Shown in pieces: positions 25,127 to 36,998 of a stretch of 64,000 bases of DNA. The translations under genes and the position numbers were made by a program. The stretch is from Cryptomeria japonica (Eukaryota > Streptophyta > Pinopsida > Cupressales > Cupressaceae): contig NC_081408.1 in assembly GCF_030272615.1 (NCBI RefSeq), forward strand, positions 765,326,330 to 765,390,329, in the 5' to 3' direction. Position 1 is the first letter of the stretch. Each line of letters opens with the position of its first letter. The notes beneath the pieces were generated by a model. That model searched no databases. It was given only the letters and a program-made list of their open reading frames with translations, and was not told the DNA's origin.

Positions 25127-26414
25127 TCAAAAAGTCAATGTAGGAAAATTATTTGTTTTGGAATAGAATTTTGTTCTTTCTAGGAATTGTTTGATGAATG
25201 TAAAAGCTGCCATTATGAGGCTAACTCTTCCAAAACTTGGTCGCACATCATGCCTAGTTAGTATACTTCTAGAATTGGGTGACACTTCTTTGGCCCAAGC
25301 TGACTTAGGAGATTTCTTAGAAAGAACTAGAAACCCTGGGGCTGACTTGATGATGGAAAGAATAGATAGAAGTGGCTTGATTGAAGAAGTTGCTTTCTCA
25401 ACTGCCGCTTCTTGTCCAGAATTAGTGATAGCATGTATGAACAGATATGATGTTGCTATCAGGTGCATTAGGACCAACAGTGGTGAACTGTTAGTAGAAA
25501 TTAAAATAGAAACGATGATGGATACAATAGGAATCCCTCATAAAGAGTTGTATGAAGATTGGTCAATTGGTACCTCATATGCATTTTTATCTAAGAAGAA
25601 AAGCATATATAAAAGTGTCATTGCAAGGAATTGGTTTCTAAATGTTCAAAAAGGGGTGTCTCGGTTACCCAAGCCTCTTACGAGAGCATTTCATCATGGA
25701 GGTGCAGAATATTGTAATATTATTGAACATACTCAAAAGAAATTTACATGCTTTATATTGGGAAGATTGGATGCACTTTTAGATTTAGGTGTTGTTTGCT
25801 GGCAAGAAATATCTTGACTGGGCGTAGCTTATTGTTGAAAGGCTCCATGAGGGTTTGAGTAACTTTGTTGGAATGTCTAGTTTTTATATGTCCTCATCTC
25901 TATTTTATATATTGGCTTGTACCAGAGAATGGCAAGGGTTACATAACGAGCCTTGGGTGGATGGCATGAAGGTTTATCATTATTACTCATACTTGCAACA
26001 ATAAAGACATGCAGAAAACTTCACATGATGGAATGATGTTTTTGCAGGAAGGCTTGCCTTTGAGCTTCATGGAGACATAAATAAAAGAATGTCATTCAAG
26101 GCCATGGAGTTGGTCAGTATATATGGAAACTACTTTATCCAATTTCCCATATTTACTCACATTAGAGTGGGGGGCTTTGAAGGTGAACCATTCAAATTGC
26201 CTAGGTATGCCTTTGATAGTTATGTGCTTATTGAAGTTTACAGACAACTAGTCCACATTGACAAAAGGTTAGGGACGAAGGGTAAATCCGATATTTCCTT
26301 CCCGATTGAACTTGGATACTATAGTTGTAAATCTGTATCTGATGCCTTGAACCTAGAATTAGAGTTCAAGAAAATGATTTTGTAGCCCTACATTGCCAGA
26401 CGTAAGTTTGATAG
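25127..26414 (+). pseudogene. gypsy-B third ORF, N-terminal part
   Basis: A 208-codon frame at 25191-25817 (LGDTSLAQADLGDFLERTR; RCIRTNSGELLVEIKIETMM) is followed, after several stops and shifts between 25818 and 26088, by 26089-26385 (FKAMELVSIYGNYFIQFP; SFPIELGYYSCKSVSDALN). Stop at 26383-26385. The segment GELLVEIKIETMMDTIGIP matches in style the VKGLRVVVSEQQIVEVTRLP of gypsy-A's third ORF, so the two proteins are probably homologous. Function unknown. The protein continues after gypsy-C at 40886. I see no membrane segment. Confidence 0.6.
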
Positions 26415-26440
26415 TGTAGACACCCAAAATTGTCTAGTCT

Positions 26441-26672
26441 AATTAAATAAATATTTTATTTATTTAACTATCTAAGCTTAATTCTTCTATTAATTAAATA
26501 AATCTTTATTTATTTAATTAATTCATTTATCCTCTTCTAGCCTTATTTCTCATTTAAATAAATACATTTATTTATTTAAATTATCCTTTTCCTAAATTAA
26601 ATAAATATCTTATTTATTTAATTGATCCCACTTCTTCTATTAATTAAATAAATATTCATTTATTTAATTAAT
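26441..26672 (+). repeat. Five AT-rich palindromes in the gypsy-C LTR
   Basis: Inverted repeats built on TTAAATAAAT ... ATTTATTTAA lie at 26441-26467, 26489-26522, 26552-26581, 26594-26623 and 26639-26672, with non-repeated CT-rich spacers. The same series is present in the 3' LTR (about 40122-40353). Confidence 0.85.
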
Positions 26673-26832
26673 TCATTAACCTTTTCTACCCATGACACAT
26701 GTCATTCATCTCTTAATTCATACACTACCTACCTCTTTCATTATTTTATTATTTTCTTTACCTACCCTCTAATCATAGTCGACCTCCTTTTACACCTCTC
26801 AATCTTATCCCTCCATTTCATATTGTGTCTTC

Positions 26833-26840
26833 TATATAAG
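26833..26840 (+). promoter_or_regulatory. TATA box of gypsy-C LTR
   Basis: TATATAAG, repeated in the other LTR at 40506-40513, in a TCTTCTATATAAGGAGA context typical of plant LTR promoters. Confidence 0.65.
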
Positions 26841-27210
26841 GAGATGCTTCCTTCATTATCAACCCTGGCTAATCAATCATCCTAATGACTTGACTACTTG
26901 ATCAAATTGACTACTTGGCATATGCGATCCTACTTGCAACCACATTCTGTTCTTTGTTGAGCTCTTGTGCACATAAAATCTGAGAGCAAATATATCAAGA
27001 AAAATCAATGGAGATAGGAAGAATGGAGATCCAAACCCTATTGGACATGTGATGGTATAATCTTTGTGATTTCATTTGATTTGCATTGTCTTAGGTAATC
27101 TTCATATGTTATGGTGGATCCTTGTTGTTGTTAGGCTAGGGTTTTGTGGTTGAATTCATTTAGCCTTTCAATATCGTTATTATTGTTATCCATTTTCACC
27201 ATATACATTT

Positions 27211-27228
27211 TGGCACGCCCGGTGGGAC
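27211..27228 (+). other. Primer-binding site of gypsy-C
   Basis: TGGCACGCCCGGTGGGAC, three bases after the LTR. This form is common in Tat-like plant elements. I did not assign the tRNA. Confidence 0.7.
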
Positions 27229-29543
27229 TCTTGTCCCTTTGGCATTTAACATTTTTGTTGCAGATTTTGTGTTTTCAAGTTGCAGATCTGACATTTTTCG
27301 ACAACATTTTGATATTTCCATGTCTACGTACTTTCGGATCGCGTCTGGTTCCCGAATTGCATCTGTGACATCTGGAACCGCGACTGCAGCGTCGACAGCA
27401 TTTTTATTTTTTTGCAGATTCTGAAAACTGCGTCTGTGTTCCTTAGTCGCGTCTGCGGTGTTTTTAGACGCATCTGTGTCCAGAAGTCGTGTCTGGGTTT
27501 TGGAGCCGCGTCTGTGTCTCACAGAAGAATGTCTGCGTCAGAGAGTCGCGTCTGTGTCAGAGGTAACCACGTCTGTGTGCATTGATTTCATTTTTGGAGT
27601 TTATTGATTTAGTTTTTGGTCTTGCATTTAATGTTTCAGATCTGGTTTATTTTGAGCTAACATTTTCAGATCTAGCTAACGAAATTGGTGCAGCTTGTCT
27701 TGAAAGCAAAATCGTTTGGTTGAAGGCCCCTATTTTCACAGAGTCTTTTGGATTTAAAATTTACCTAACTTGTGTGCTTGCAGGAAGGGGTGATTATTTG
27801 AAACAATCCAAACTACTAATAAATCTTTGTTGCAGGTCCTTGGCAAGGGTTTTTGATTTTTTTTAATTTGTATGCCTTGTTTTCATAGACTAGCAAACAC
27901 TTCAATTGGTGCACTAAAATTGAATCATTGTCTTTTGTGTCTTGAGCAATAGGCTCTTTTTGTTTAATCTTTAGAGGGCCTGTCTTCCCGTGTGGTCATT
28001 AGGGCTACTAGTGAGAAGAGAATGACCCAAGTGGTAGCAAAAGAAAAGCCATCTTCTTCCAAACCACTATAAATAACTGTATTCATGGTGAAAACTATGA
28101 ATAACGTGTGCTGATTAGTTCATACCAACACTATGTCTCCCCATAAACCCGTTTGATCAAATTTATTTGATCATTTGTAGGGCATAACCCCTACCGGCTG
28201 GGAGCCTTCTATATTTACAGAGCTAAAAGTGTCGCATGTATGGCCACACGAGCGGATGCCCTTACTAGCACCTTTTTGTTTTAGAAGCCCAAATCCTTCT
28301 AGTTGTTGGGGTAGGAGGTCGGACCTCTGGTAGCAGCCCACACACATACGGTTCTTAGTAGAGATACGAAGTTGACCACGGGGAGTTTTCGTGGGGACTG
28401 ATGCTTGGCTGACCCGAGAAGTGAGTGCCGAGGGTGGAGCCAGTGAGGTCAAGCATCTAAGTATCCGCTCTGAATAGCGTAGCCTCGGGGGTAAAACCCC
28501 ATGTGGGATCAACAACTATTGTCTTGGCCAGCCATAAGAATTGTGCTTGACTTATTTTAAACAATCAAACATTCAAGACCAAACAACAAAACATTGTGTC
28601 TTTTGTGTCTTCAAGTGTATGCAAAACATTTTTACATCAAACAACACACTTTTCTTGGAGTCATTTTGAGTCTAGACACTTACAAACATTGAGTCTTCAT
28701 CAACACTATGTCCTCTTGTCATGAAAAACAGTCAAACAGTCAGATTTGGTCACAACAAAAATGACTTCACAGATTGGAAAAAATTGCACAAATTTTGCAA
28801 AAACGCGTCTGTGTCGGACATAATAGCATCTGTGTTGTATAACTACGTCTATGAAGGGAAGAAACACGTCTGTGTTTCTAGAATCAACATTTGCAATTTA
28901 CACAAAAATTTCAAAAACGCGTCTATGTTAAACAGAACCACGTCTGTGTCAGGAAATCGCGTCTGTGCAGGATACAGGCACGTCTGTGATCAAAATTGGA
29001 AAAATTTTACGGTCTAGTAAACAAGAGCAATCAGTTTCGGAATTCTTGAGCTTCCTAGGTCATTTCTCCAAGGTTTCATTTAGCATTCAACCTGTCTTTG
29101 GGTCTCACAAAGTCCATCATTGCTTTACACCTTGCATTACATTCACATTTGTCTAAACTTGAGTCAAAAGGTCACTTGCTTGTCCTCATCATACTTTGTC
29201 AACACACTACATACAACAACATTTTGCTAAGTGGTCCCTCATCAAGGTCTATCACCTTTGGGTCTCATTTGGTCTTACTTAGAGTCAAGGTCAACTTACC
29301 TCATCAAGAGAAACTATCCTCTCTTTGGGAGCCACACCTACTCTATTACATACATACTTGGTCTTACACTTTGGACATTGCAAGTAAACCTCAAATTCAC
29401 TTACATTCCATCCAACTCTTGGTCTTCCATACTTTTTCCATTTTCATCTAGTCTCACACATCTTGGTTAATACCTAGTTCATCGTTGAAACCCGTCTTCA
29501 AAAATCTAGGAGAGAAACTAAAGAGGCTCAAGAGTCCGCAAAC
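27229..29543 (+). other. gypsy-C 2.3 kb untranslated leader with repeated motifs and a GC-rich block
   Basis: No convincing plus-strand protein before the gag ATG at 29544. The leader holds two clusters of the motif CGCGTCTGTGT (27338-27580 and 28803-28990). Between them is a CG-rich block at 28170-28520 with short self-complementary runs (GGGGTAAAACCCC at 28490-28502; GAGGTCGGACCTC). The rest is GTCTC/TCATCA-rich low-complexity sequence. Such leaders may carry packaging or translation signals; that is inference. Confidence 0.6.
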
Positions 29544-31890
29544 ATGAGTGTCTATGAGTATGACAATGATGTCTTTTTCAATACTGATCATAACACATTA
29601 CCTGACATGGATGCTTATAGAAACATTCCAAATGTCGAGAACATGGGCACTACAAACAATAATGATACACACAATGACAATATGGATAACTTTTATGTAC
29701 ATTCAGCAAATGTGGAAGAATCCATTATGAATCCCCATTTCAATCGACTGATTGAGGAAATAATGAGGAGGGATAGACAATACTTCTTACAAATGATGGC
29801 ACAAAGTGGAGCCAAAATACCTCATGATTTTGACATGTCTCAAATAATGGAAAATCGACCTTTGCAACAAACTCACTCCAACATGGATCAAAGGAGGCCT
29901 AATAGTGGAGGAAATAGAGGACCATATATGGTACCTGAATCACCATCATCTTTGTTTCAAAAACCAGAGGTCCCACATACACATGGTCAAGCATATGATA
30001 CTCACCTTCGTAGACCATTATGGAAGTCTTATGCAGAAAGATATGCTCAATGACATACCAATGCTAAGGATCAACCACCAAAGCAATTGGATATTCAAAG
30101 GCATGCTCAAAATTTGGACATAAGGAAACCCCGTGTCAAATTTGGGGGCAACACATTAGAACATGACATGCCTGTAGAGTATGATATACATGGACAAAGC
30201 AGATATTTCGTTCCTCAACATGAATCTATACCAAGTGGTCCATATATGCAGCATCACTATAGACCTCCTCCATATGAACATGTGTATGATCAATATCATC
30301 CATATATGCAACATGCTCCTCCTCCAATTGGTGCCTCAAGTATAGGGTATGGTCCAAGAAGTCGATCTCCACCTAAGAACAATTTGGAGCAACAAATCAG
30401 GGACTTACAAAAGAAAATGGAGGACATAAATACACCGAAGCCAACATACACAATGAGAGACATATGTCCTTATCCATTTGACAAGAGCATTCCAATGCCT
30501 CCATTTCCTACACACTTTGTGACGCCTAAATTTGATAAGTATAGAGGAAAAGGGGATCCTAAGGCACACATAAGATAGTTTTTCACAACTTGCATTGAGA
30601 TAGCAGCAGAAGAGACATATTTGATGAGATTATTCCCATAGAGCCTAGGAGATCAAGCTATGGAATGGTTCTCCCAACTTCCACCTGGTATTAAGTCATG
30701 GGGTGACTTAGCAGAGGCATTTATTCAACATTTCTCCTACAACATAGAGACAGACATATCAGTCACTACTTTGTGCAACACCAAGCAAAAAGAGGGAGAA
30801 TCTTTTTCATCATTTTTACAAAGATGGAGGAATCTAGCTAGCAGATGCTCTTGTGAAATTCCACAAAAACAAATGGTAGAAATGTTCACCCAGAATGTTA
30901 ACAAAGACATTGGCTATGATCTAAGGAAAGCTTGTTTGTCCGCCTTCAAGGATGTCATTGAAAAAGGCTTAGTGACAGAAAAGGTCCTAATTGAACAAGG
31001 AGTTATTAAGATATTCAAGGAAAACAAAGATGACTTTAAAGGAAAAGATAAGCCAAGATTTTGGAATAAAAACAAGAACACAGTCAATGATGGTGTTGTT
31101 GATGCCAATACAGTGCGACCTAAAATCATTTTTTCTGGATCAAGTTCTACAAACAATCAAGTGAATACTCAAACAACTTCTAAATCACGAAGGAAGTACA
31201 CTCCATTGGGAGAACCACTTGAGTCAGTTTTCAAAAAACTAGTGGCAAACAAGGTAATCACCATTCCAGATTTTCCTCCATATGAGCCAAAGGTTAAACC
31301 AAATTGGTGGAATGATGATGAATATTGTGAATTGCATAAGAGCAAGGGACATAAAATAGGAAATTGTCATCGACTGAAGAACATCATACAAGATCTCATT
31401 GATAGAGGTGACATTGAGATTGAGGGACACTCATCCAATCAAGAACATGAGATGTTTAAGGAACCATTCCCAAAACATGACAAAGGAAAAGCTAAAGCCA
31501 CAGATGACCAAACCAACTATACCAGAGCAACCTATAACTATGATTCAACTATCAATCACATCTCAATGGACAATTATGTCTCTACCATTATTATCAAGGA
31601 CAAAAACCCTGAGAATTCTACCCTGAGACCCAAGATTGTCCTAAAAGGTGTTGGATCTTCTTCCAAACCTACCTCTGAATGTCATGTTACAACCCGTTGA
31701 GGTAAAATCACTTTGCAAGGTGCTCCAGCCAAGAACACCGCTTCTTCGTCAATTAAGCCTGAGTACGACCTTGTAGAATAGTTAGGGAGGACACCTGCGC
31801 TCATCTCCATCCTTGAGCTCTTACACATATCCCCCGCACATAAAGCTATTCTTGACAAAATCTTGAGAGACACTGTCGTTCCTACTGAAC
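29544..31890 (+). pseudogene. gypsy-C gag, one frame with nonsense codons
   Basis: The frame opens with ATG at 29544 in an acidic, Asn-rich region. It continues past TGA at 30051-30053, TAG at 30576-30578 and another TAG near 30642 into the capsid region (GDQAMEWFSQLPPGI, DLAEAFIQHFSYN, ESFSSFLQRWRNLASRC). Past a linker comes CELHKSKGHKIGNCHRLKN, a zinc-knuckle-like motif, then IIQDLIDRGDIEI. TGA at 31698-31700 and a frameshift around 31885 end it. The ancestral protein was about 780 residues. The ORF was probably intact at insertion, since only point changes interrupt it before the shift. Confidence 0.85.
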
Positions 31891-33746
31891 GTGGACCAGT
31901 TTCAAGCCATGGTGGGATACCTTTCCGTTCCACACTCGCTTACATTCACAGAAGCCGACAACGCCTCTGTGAGCCAACCACATAATGCACAACTACACAT
32001 TGAAGCCTTCATACACAAACATCGAATAAAACGAGTCCTAATAGATGGAGGAGTTGGTCTAAACATTTGTACATTGAGCACAATTAAACAATTGGGATAT
32101 TTTAAAAATTCTGTGAATTCTACAAACAAAATCACCATCAAGGCATATGACGATGAAGAGCATTCATCCAAGGGCACAGTCACCTTACCTCTTAGAGTTG
32201 GGCCAGTTACGAAGGATGTGGTTTGTCAAGTCCTAGACCTAGATCTCACTTACAACATATTACTAGGGCGTCCTTGGATTCATGAAATGAGGGCAGACCC
32301 GTCTACATATCACCAATGCATTAAGTTTCCTCACAATGGAGTGGAGGTAACAGTTAACGATGATCCTAATCTGTTCATATACTGCAATAACCTAAGATAA
32401 AAAATTGAGACCATCATTCCTAGTAATCGCGAAGCTGTTCCTTCTTCGGCATACATTGATCCTGAGTCATTAAAACCTTCGACATCAAAACAAGGTGAGC
32501 TTAAAGGCAAATTTCAGGACAAGGGCATGGGGGAATACACTTTAAATCAGACCATGTACTTACAACAAGTCATGAGTTCCCCAAAAGAATATGGAAGACC
32601 ACATCCTAACAAGCAAGTATCCATCATTGTACTCAAATGGGACCCTACTACCTTTCAAAGATGGGGCGAACTGGAAGAGGAAGACTTATACAAAATGCTT
32701 TACAAAGACATTGAAGGTGATACACAAGATCACATCAGTCTACCATGTGAGAAATATGGCAAAGGCTTCAAGATTCTACAAAAATTCGAGTATGATGGAA
32801 AAAGCCCTCTTGGGTTACGAAAGGAAGGCATCATGGAACCTTTACAACCTGAATTGACATTCAAAAAGGAACGCTCGAAGGGACTTGGTTTCCTGACTTC
32901 CTAGGTCCACACTCAAAGGATAGAAGAAGCCTTACAAATCAAAGTTGCCAAAATTCAACAAGAGGATCACTATTCCACAGACTCCAATGGGAATGGGGTT
33001 CAGACAAATCCTCCGGTGACTACGAGCTCACCGAGACATTCAGAGAGCCAAATGAACCCACAGAAGAAGAGGAATTTTATAAAAGATTCAAAGTTGGTCA
33101 AGAAACAACCCATGAGGATTCCACACAGTCCTTGTCTCAAGGTTCTAGGTTGAAATCACATAGGATGAGAACACCTGTCCCAGAATGCGCTACTAGTGAT
33201 GATAATTTGGATTCGCTCGCGATCGAGACTGATGAGGAGAGTGCCATTGATGGCCTCGATAATTACCTTGACATACTCGAAAATAACTGCATCTTCACTC
33301 TTAGCCCCACTAATTTCGAAGACATTAAAGGCCTTCCCCTCGTTCACCACCAACTCATTGACTGGGATCATGAAGGACCTGCACAGTTTGACACATTCCA
33401 AAATGATGAAGCTTTTATTGACTATCTTGGCATACGAGATGATCTTCCCCCTGGGGACCATAAAGTGGGATACACTATAGAACTCAATAGTGTGGCATAT
33501 CTTGGTGAGGGCGTTGGACCTTCCAGTCGCAAAAATGTGAAAATAAGAACAAACCAAGGGTCTTATGGTGAAAACCACACCGTGGCACTGTCTGACCCCA
33601 AAAAAGTAAAAAGAAAGGACGTACCTGAGGGCGAAAACCTCTATGAGGCACCCGAAGATGGAAGGTTCGACATCCTCCCAACATCATATGAGGAAAAGTC
33701 ATCCATGTTGGTAGAGGAGACTATAAAAACAAACATTGGTACATAA
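31885..33746 (+). pseudogene. gypsy-C protease and G-patch-like linker
   Basis: After the frameshift: DQFQAMVGYLSVP, then protease active site VLIDGGVGLNICTL and the ILLGRPWIHEM signature. TAA at 32398-32400 is followed by a linker. It contains CEKYGKGFKILQKFEYDGKS (about 32750-32811), which resembles a degenerate G-patch RNA-binding motif, then a further acidic linker (33132-33746) with stops and shifts. In the protease, Val sits where related elements have Ala; the Asp is kept. Confidence 0.72.
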
Positions 33747-35255
33747 GAGGTTCCACACAACATATTCCTGGCTCAATCTTTGACAGAGTCAGAAAGGTCA
33801 AAATTCATAAGTTTCTTCAAAGAATGACAAATCAACTTTGCATGGTCATACGCTAATATGCCTAGATTAGATCCGGATTTGGTAATGCATCATTTGACAG
33901 TTAAATTGGGGGCAAAACCAGTGAAACAGAAATTAAGAAAGATGCATCCACAAGTCGCATTATTGGTCAAAGCAGAGCTTGAGAAATTATTGGACGTCGG
34001 ATTCATACACCCAATTGATTATCCTGAATGGATCTCCAACTTAGTGCCTGTCAGTAAACCAGATCGCAGCATCAAAATATGTACAAATTTCAGAGACATC
34101 AACAAAGCTTGTCCTAAGGATGACTTTCCATTACCAAATATTGACTTGATTGTTGATCTCACAGCAGGTCATGTGATGTTATCTTTGATGGATGGAGACT
34201 CTGGTTATAATCAAATAAAGATCGCATCTAAAGATCAACACAAAACATCATTCACTTGTCCTTGGGGAACCTTCTGCTGGAATGTCATGCCCTTCGGGCT
34301 AAAAAATACAGGCGCTACATATCAAAGAGCCATGACTACTATCTTTCACGATCTCATGCACGTAACTGTGGAAGATTATGTCGATGACCTCTTGGGCAAA
34401 TCAATAGATAGAAATACACATTTGGACATACTTTCAGTCGTCTTTGATCGATTGGAAAAATACAAAGTAAGGTTAAATCCCAAGAAATGTGTCTTTGGAG
34501 TAACCTCCGGGAAGCTCCTAGGATTCATTGTATCAAAAAGAGGAATAGAAGCTGATCCAGCAAAAGTCAAGGCCATCCTGGAGATGCAACCACCAAGAAA
34601 TATCAGTCAACTTCGGTCTTTACAAGGGAGACTCCAGTCCATACGAAGATTCATAGCGCAACTTGCAGATAAGTGTAGTCCTTTTCAGCACTTGCTACAT
34701 AAAAACATCAAGTTCAAATGGGATGATAACTGTCAATAGGCTTTCCAGATGCTCAAAGATTATCTTCTGAATCCACCAGTTCTGATGCCACCAGTTCCAG
34801 ATCAACCTCTGTTATTATACATATCAACTACTCCAAAAGCACTGGGGGCACTCTTAGCACAACAAGTTGTTGAGGGCAAAGAAAAGGTAGTATACTATAT
34901 CAATCGCACCTTGGTGGGATATGAGCTAAACTACACACCAATTGAGCGTACATGTCTCGCTGTGGTCTTTGCTTCGCAGAAATTACAACATTACATGCTC
35001 ACTCATAAGACTAAGTTGGTTGCAAGGATAGATCCGTTGAAATACCTTCTCAATAAAGCAATGCTTACTAGGCGACTAGCCAAATGGGTAATGATCCTGA
35101 GTGAATTCAACATCGAGTATGTGGACAGAAAAGAAATAAAAGGACAAGCTATCGCAGATCAATTAGCAGATGCTCCCATGATCGATGATGTTCCTCTAAG
35201 TTTAGAATTTCCAGATGAATCCATTTTAACAATGTCACATGCGAAGCCATAGCAA
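33747..35255 (+). pseudogene. gypsy-C reverse transcriptase and degenerate classical RNase H
   Basis: RT motifs: WISNLVPVSKPD, ICTNFRDINKACPKDDFPLP, LMDGDSGYNQIKIASKDQ, TCPWGTFCWNVMPFGLKN and the catalytic YVDDLL; GKLLGFIVSKRG marks the thumb. The RT is open from 33858 to a TAG at 34737-34739 (NCQ*AFQ). The RNase H (34749-35252) reads LLYISTTPKALGALLAQ: the first catalytic Asp is absent, as is usual in Tat elements, whose extra RNase H takes over. TAG at 35250-35252. Confidence 0.88.
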
Positions 35256-35870
35256 TTGTACTTCGACGACTCATACACACAGCATGGGGCAGGAGCTGGC
35301 ATCCTCTTTATAACTCCTCAAGGGGATTCTATACCAAAATCATACCGCTTATCATTTCCTTGCACTAATAATATAGCGGAATATGAGGCCTTAACAACTG
35401 GATTACGGATTGCAGTTCAGTGGAAGATCCAGGAGCTTCATGTTTTTGGGGACTCTCAACTTGTAATCCGTCAAGCAACTGATGATTACCAAACAAAGGA
35501 TGAACAATTAATGCCTTACAAAAAAATGGTGGATGACCTGAGACAACATTTCACAAAGATAGACTTTGAGCAGATACCAAGAGAGCAGAATCGAGCCGCA
35601 AATGCCATGGCTACAATTGCTTCACTGATTGATCTACCTTCGAATGAGACCCGCTATGAGTTCTTGGTGGATAACCTTCTGGTTCCTTCATATGAAATCA
35701 TTCCTACTGAGATGATATGTGTCGTTGGTCTTGAGTCCCAATTATATGGTTCCATCTTCACATACCTTTGTGACAATACCCTACCTCCTGATTTATCCAA
35801 TAACCAACGTTGCACTTTCATTCGCCAATCTTCTCGATACATCATTTTAGCTGGTATCCTATACCGGTGA
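35256..35870 (+). pseudogene. gypsy-C archaeal-type RNase H (after classical RNase H)
   Basis: Starts at YFDDSYTQHGAGAGIL (first Asp; Asp replaces the usual Gly in F-D-G-S). Then NNIAEYEALTTGL (Glu), VFGDSQLVIRQ (Asp) and IPREQNRAANAMATIASL, where the fourth catalytic position is Asn rather than Asp (codon 35601-35603). This is the canonical Tat position, immediately after the classical domain. The frame ends at TGA 35868-35870, which precedes the integrase. Confidence 0.85.
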
Positions 35871-36998
35871 GGTCTAGATGGAACTCTTCTTAGATGTTTA
35901 GAAAGTGACAAAGCTTAGATTGCGTTACGTGAAGTACATGAAGGCATATGTGGTCCACATGCTAGTGGTCCTACCTTAGCCAAGAAACTCATCAGGACTG
36001 GATATTATTGGCCCAATATGGAAAAAGACTCATATCAGTTTGTCAAAAAATGTAAGCAATATTAAATTCATGGAGACCTCATACATGCGCCAGTGCAAGA
36101 ACTTCAACCAATTGCGTCTCCTTGGCCCTTTTGTCAGTGGGGACTCAATCTCATAGGCAAGATTCACCATCCTTCTTCCAATGGTCATAAATTCATTATC
36201 ACTGCCACAAAGTATTTCACAAAATGGATTGAAGTTGTGCCTCTTACACAAGTCACTGGAAAATAGATTGCTACGTTCATCCTCAACTATTTCATTTGTC
36301 GATACGGTATTCCTGTTTCCATTATCACTGATAACGGGCGTCCCTTCAAAAATCAGGATGTTGGTGAACTCTATGATCACTTCCATATTTCCCATCATTT
36401 CTCCACACCGTATTACCCCCAAGGTAATGGTCAAGCTAAGGCGTCTAATAAGACAATACTTAAAATCCTAAAAAAGACAGTCGATGACGCTAGCCGTAAT
36501 TGGCATATCCAACTTAATCCTGCACTTTGGGCATACTGCACGAGTGTCCGCACACCTATAGGAGCTACACCCTATTCACTTGTCTATGGCATTGAAGCCA
36601 TCTTGCCTATTGAGGTCGAGCTACCCTCTTTACGAGTATCTTTGCAAAACATCATCAGTGATGAAGACTATAGGGTCTCTCACTTACAAGAACTGGAACT
36701 ACTAGATGAACAAAGACAAACTGCTTTTAATCATCTCAAGGCTTATCAACAACGAATGAGTCGCAGCTACAATCACAGAGTCAAGCCTCACATATTTGAG
36801 ATAGGTGATTTGGTTCTCAAAGAAAATCCCAAAAATCAGCAAGACAGAGAGAAAAAGGGCAAGTTTGAACCAAATTTGCTTGGACCTTACATCATTACAG
36901 CAACATATGGATATGGGGCATATCAGCTCTCAACTACAGAAGGTGAACCTTTGGAGGATCCTATCAACAACATGCACCTTCGCAGGTTCTACACATAG
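35868..36998 (+). pseudogene. gypsy-C integrase
   Basis: Zinc-binding part EVHEGICGPHASGP ... KKCKQY, with the last Cys changed to Tyr. In the core, GLNLIGKI has Asn for the first Asp (codon 36147-36149), IITDNGRPF keeps the second Asp, and NGQAKASNK has Lys for the Glu (codon 36438-36440). The C-terminal domain is open (36603-36998) with FEIGDLVLKE and LLGPYIITATYG, ending at TAG 36996-36998. Two of three catalytic residues are lost, plus stops near 35916, 36062 and 36264. Confidence 0.86.

Larger units (their letters stand above)
26415..27207 (+). repeat. gypsy-C 5' LTR
   Basis: Begins TGTAGACACCC and ends CATATACA. Its upstream part holds five AT-rich palindromes (26441-26672). A TATA box (TATATAAG, 26833-26840) is followed about 30 bp later by the probable transcript start. 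Confidence 0.93.

Noticed and set aside
28171-28515. Minus-strand 114-codon frame
   Set aside because: It covers the CG-rich leader block, where stop codons are rare by composition; no domain or start context supports a protein.
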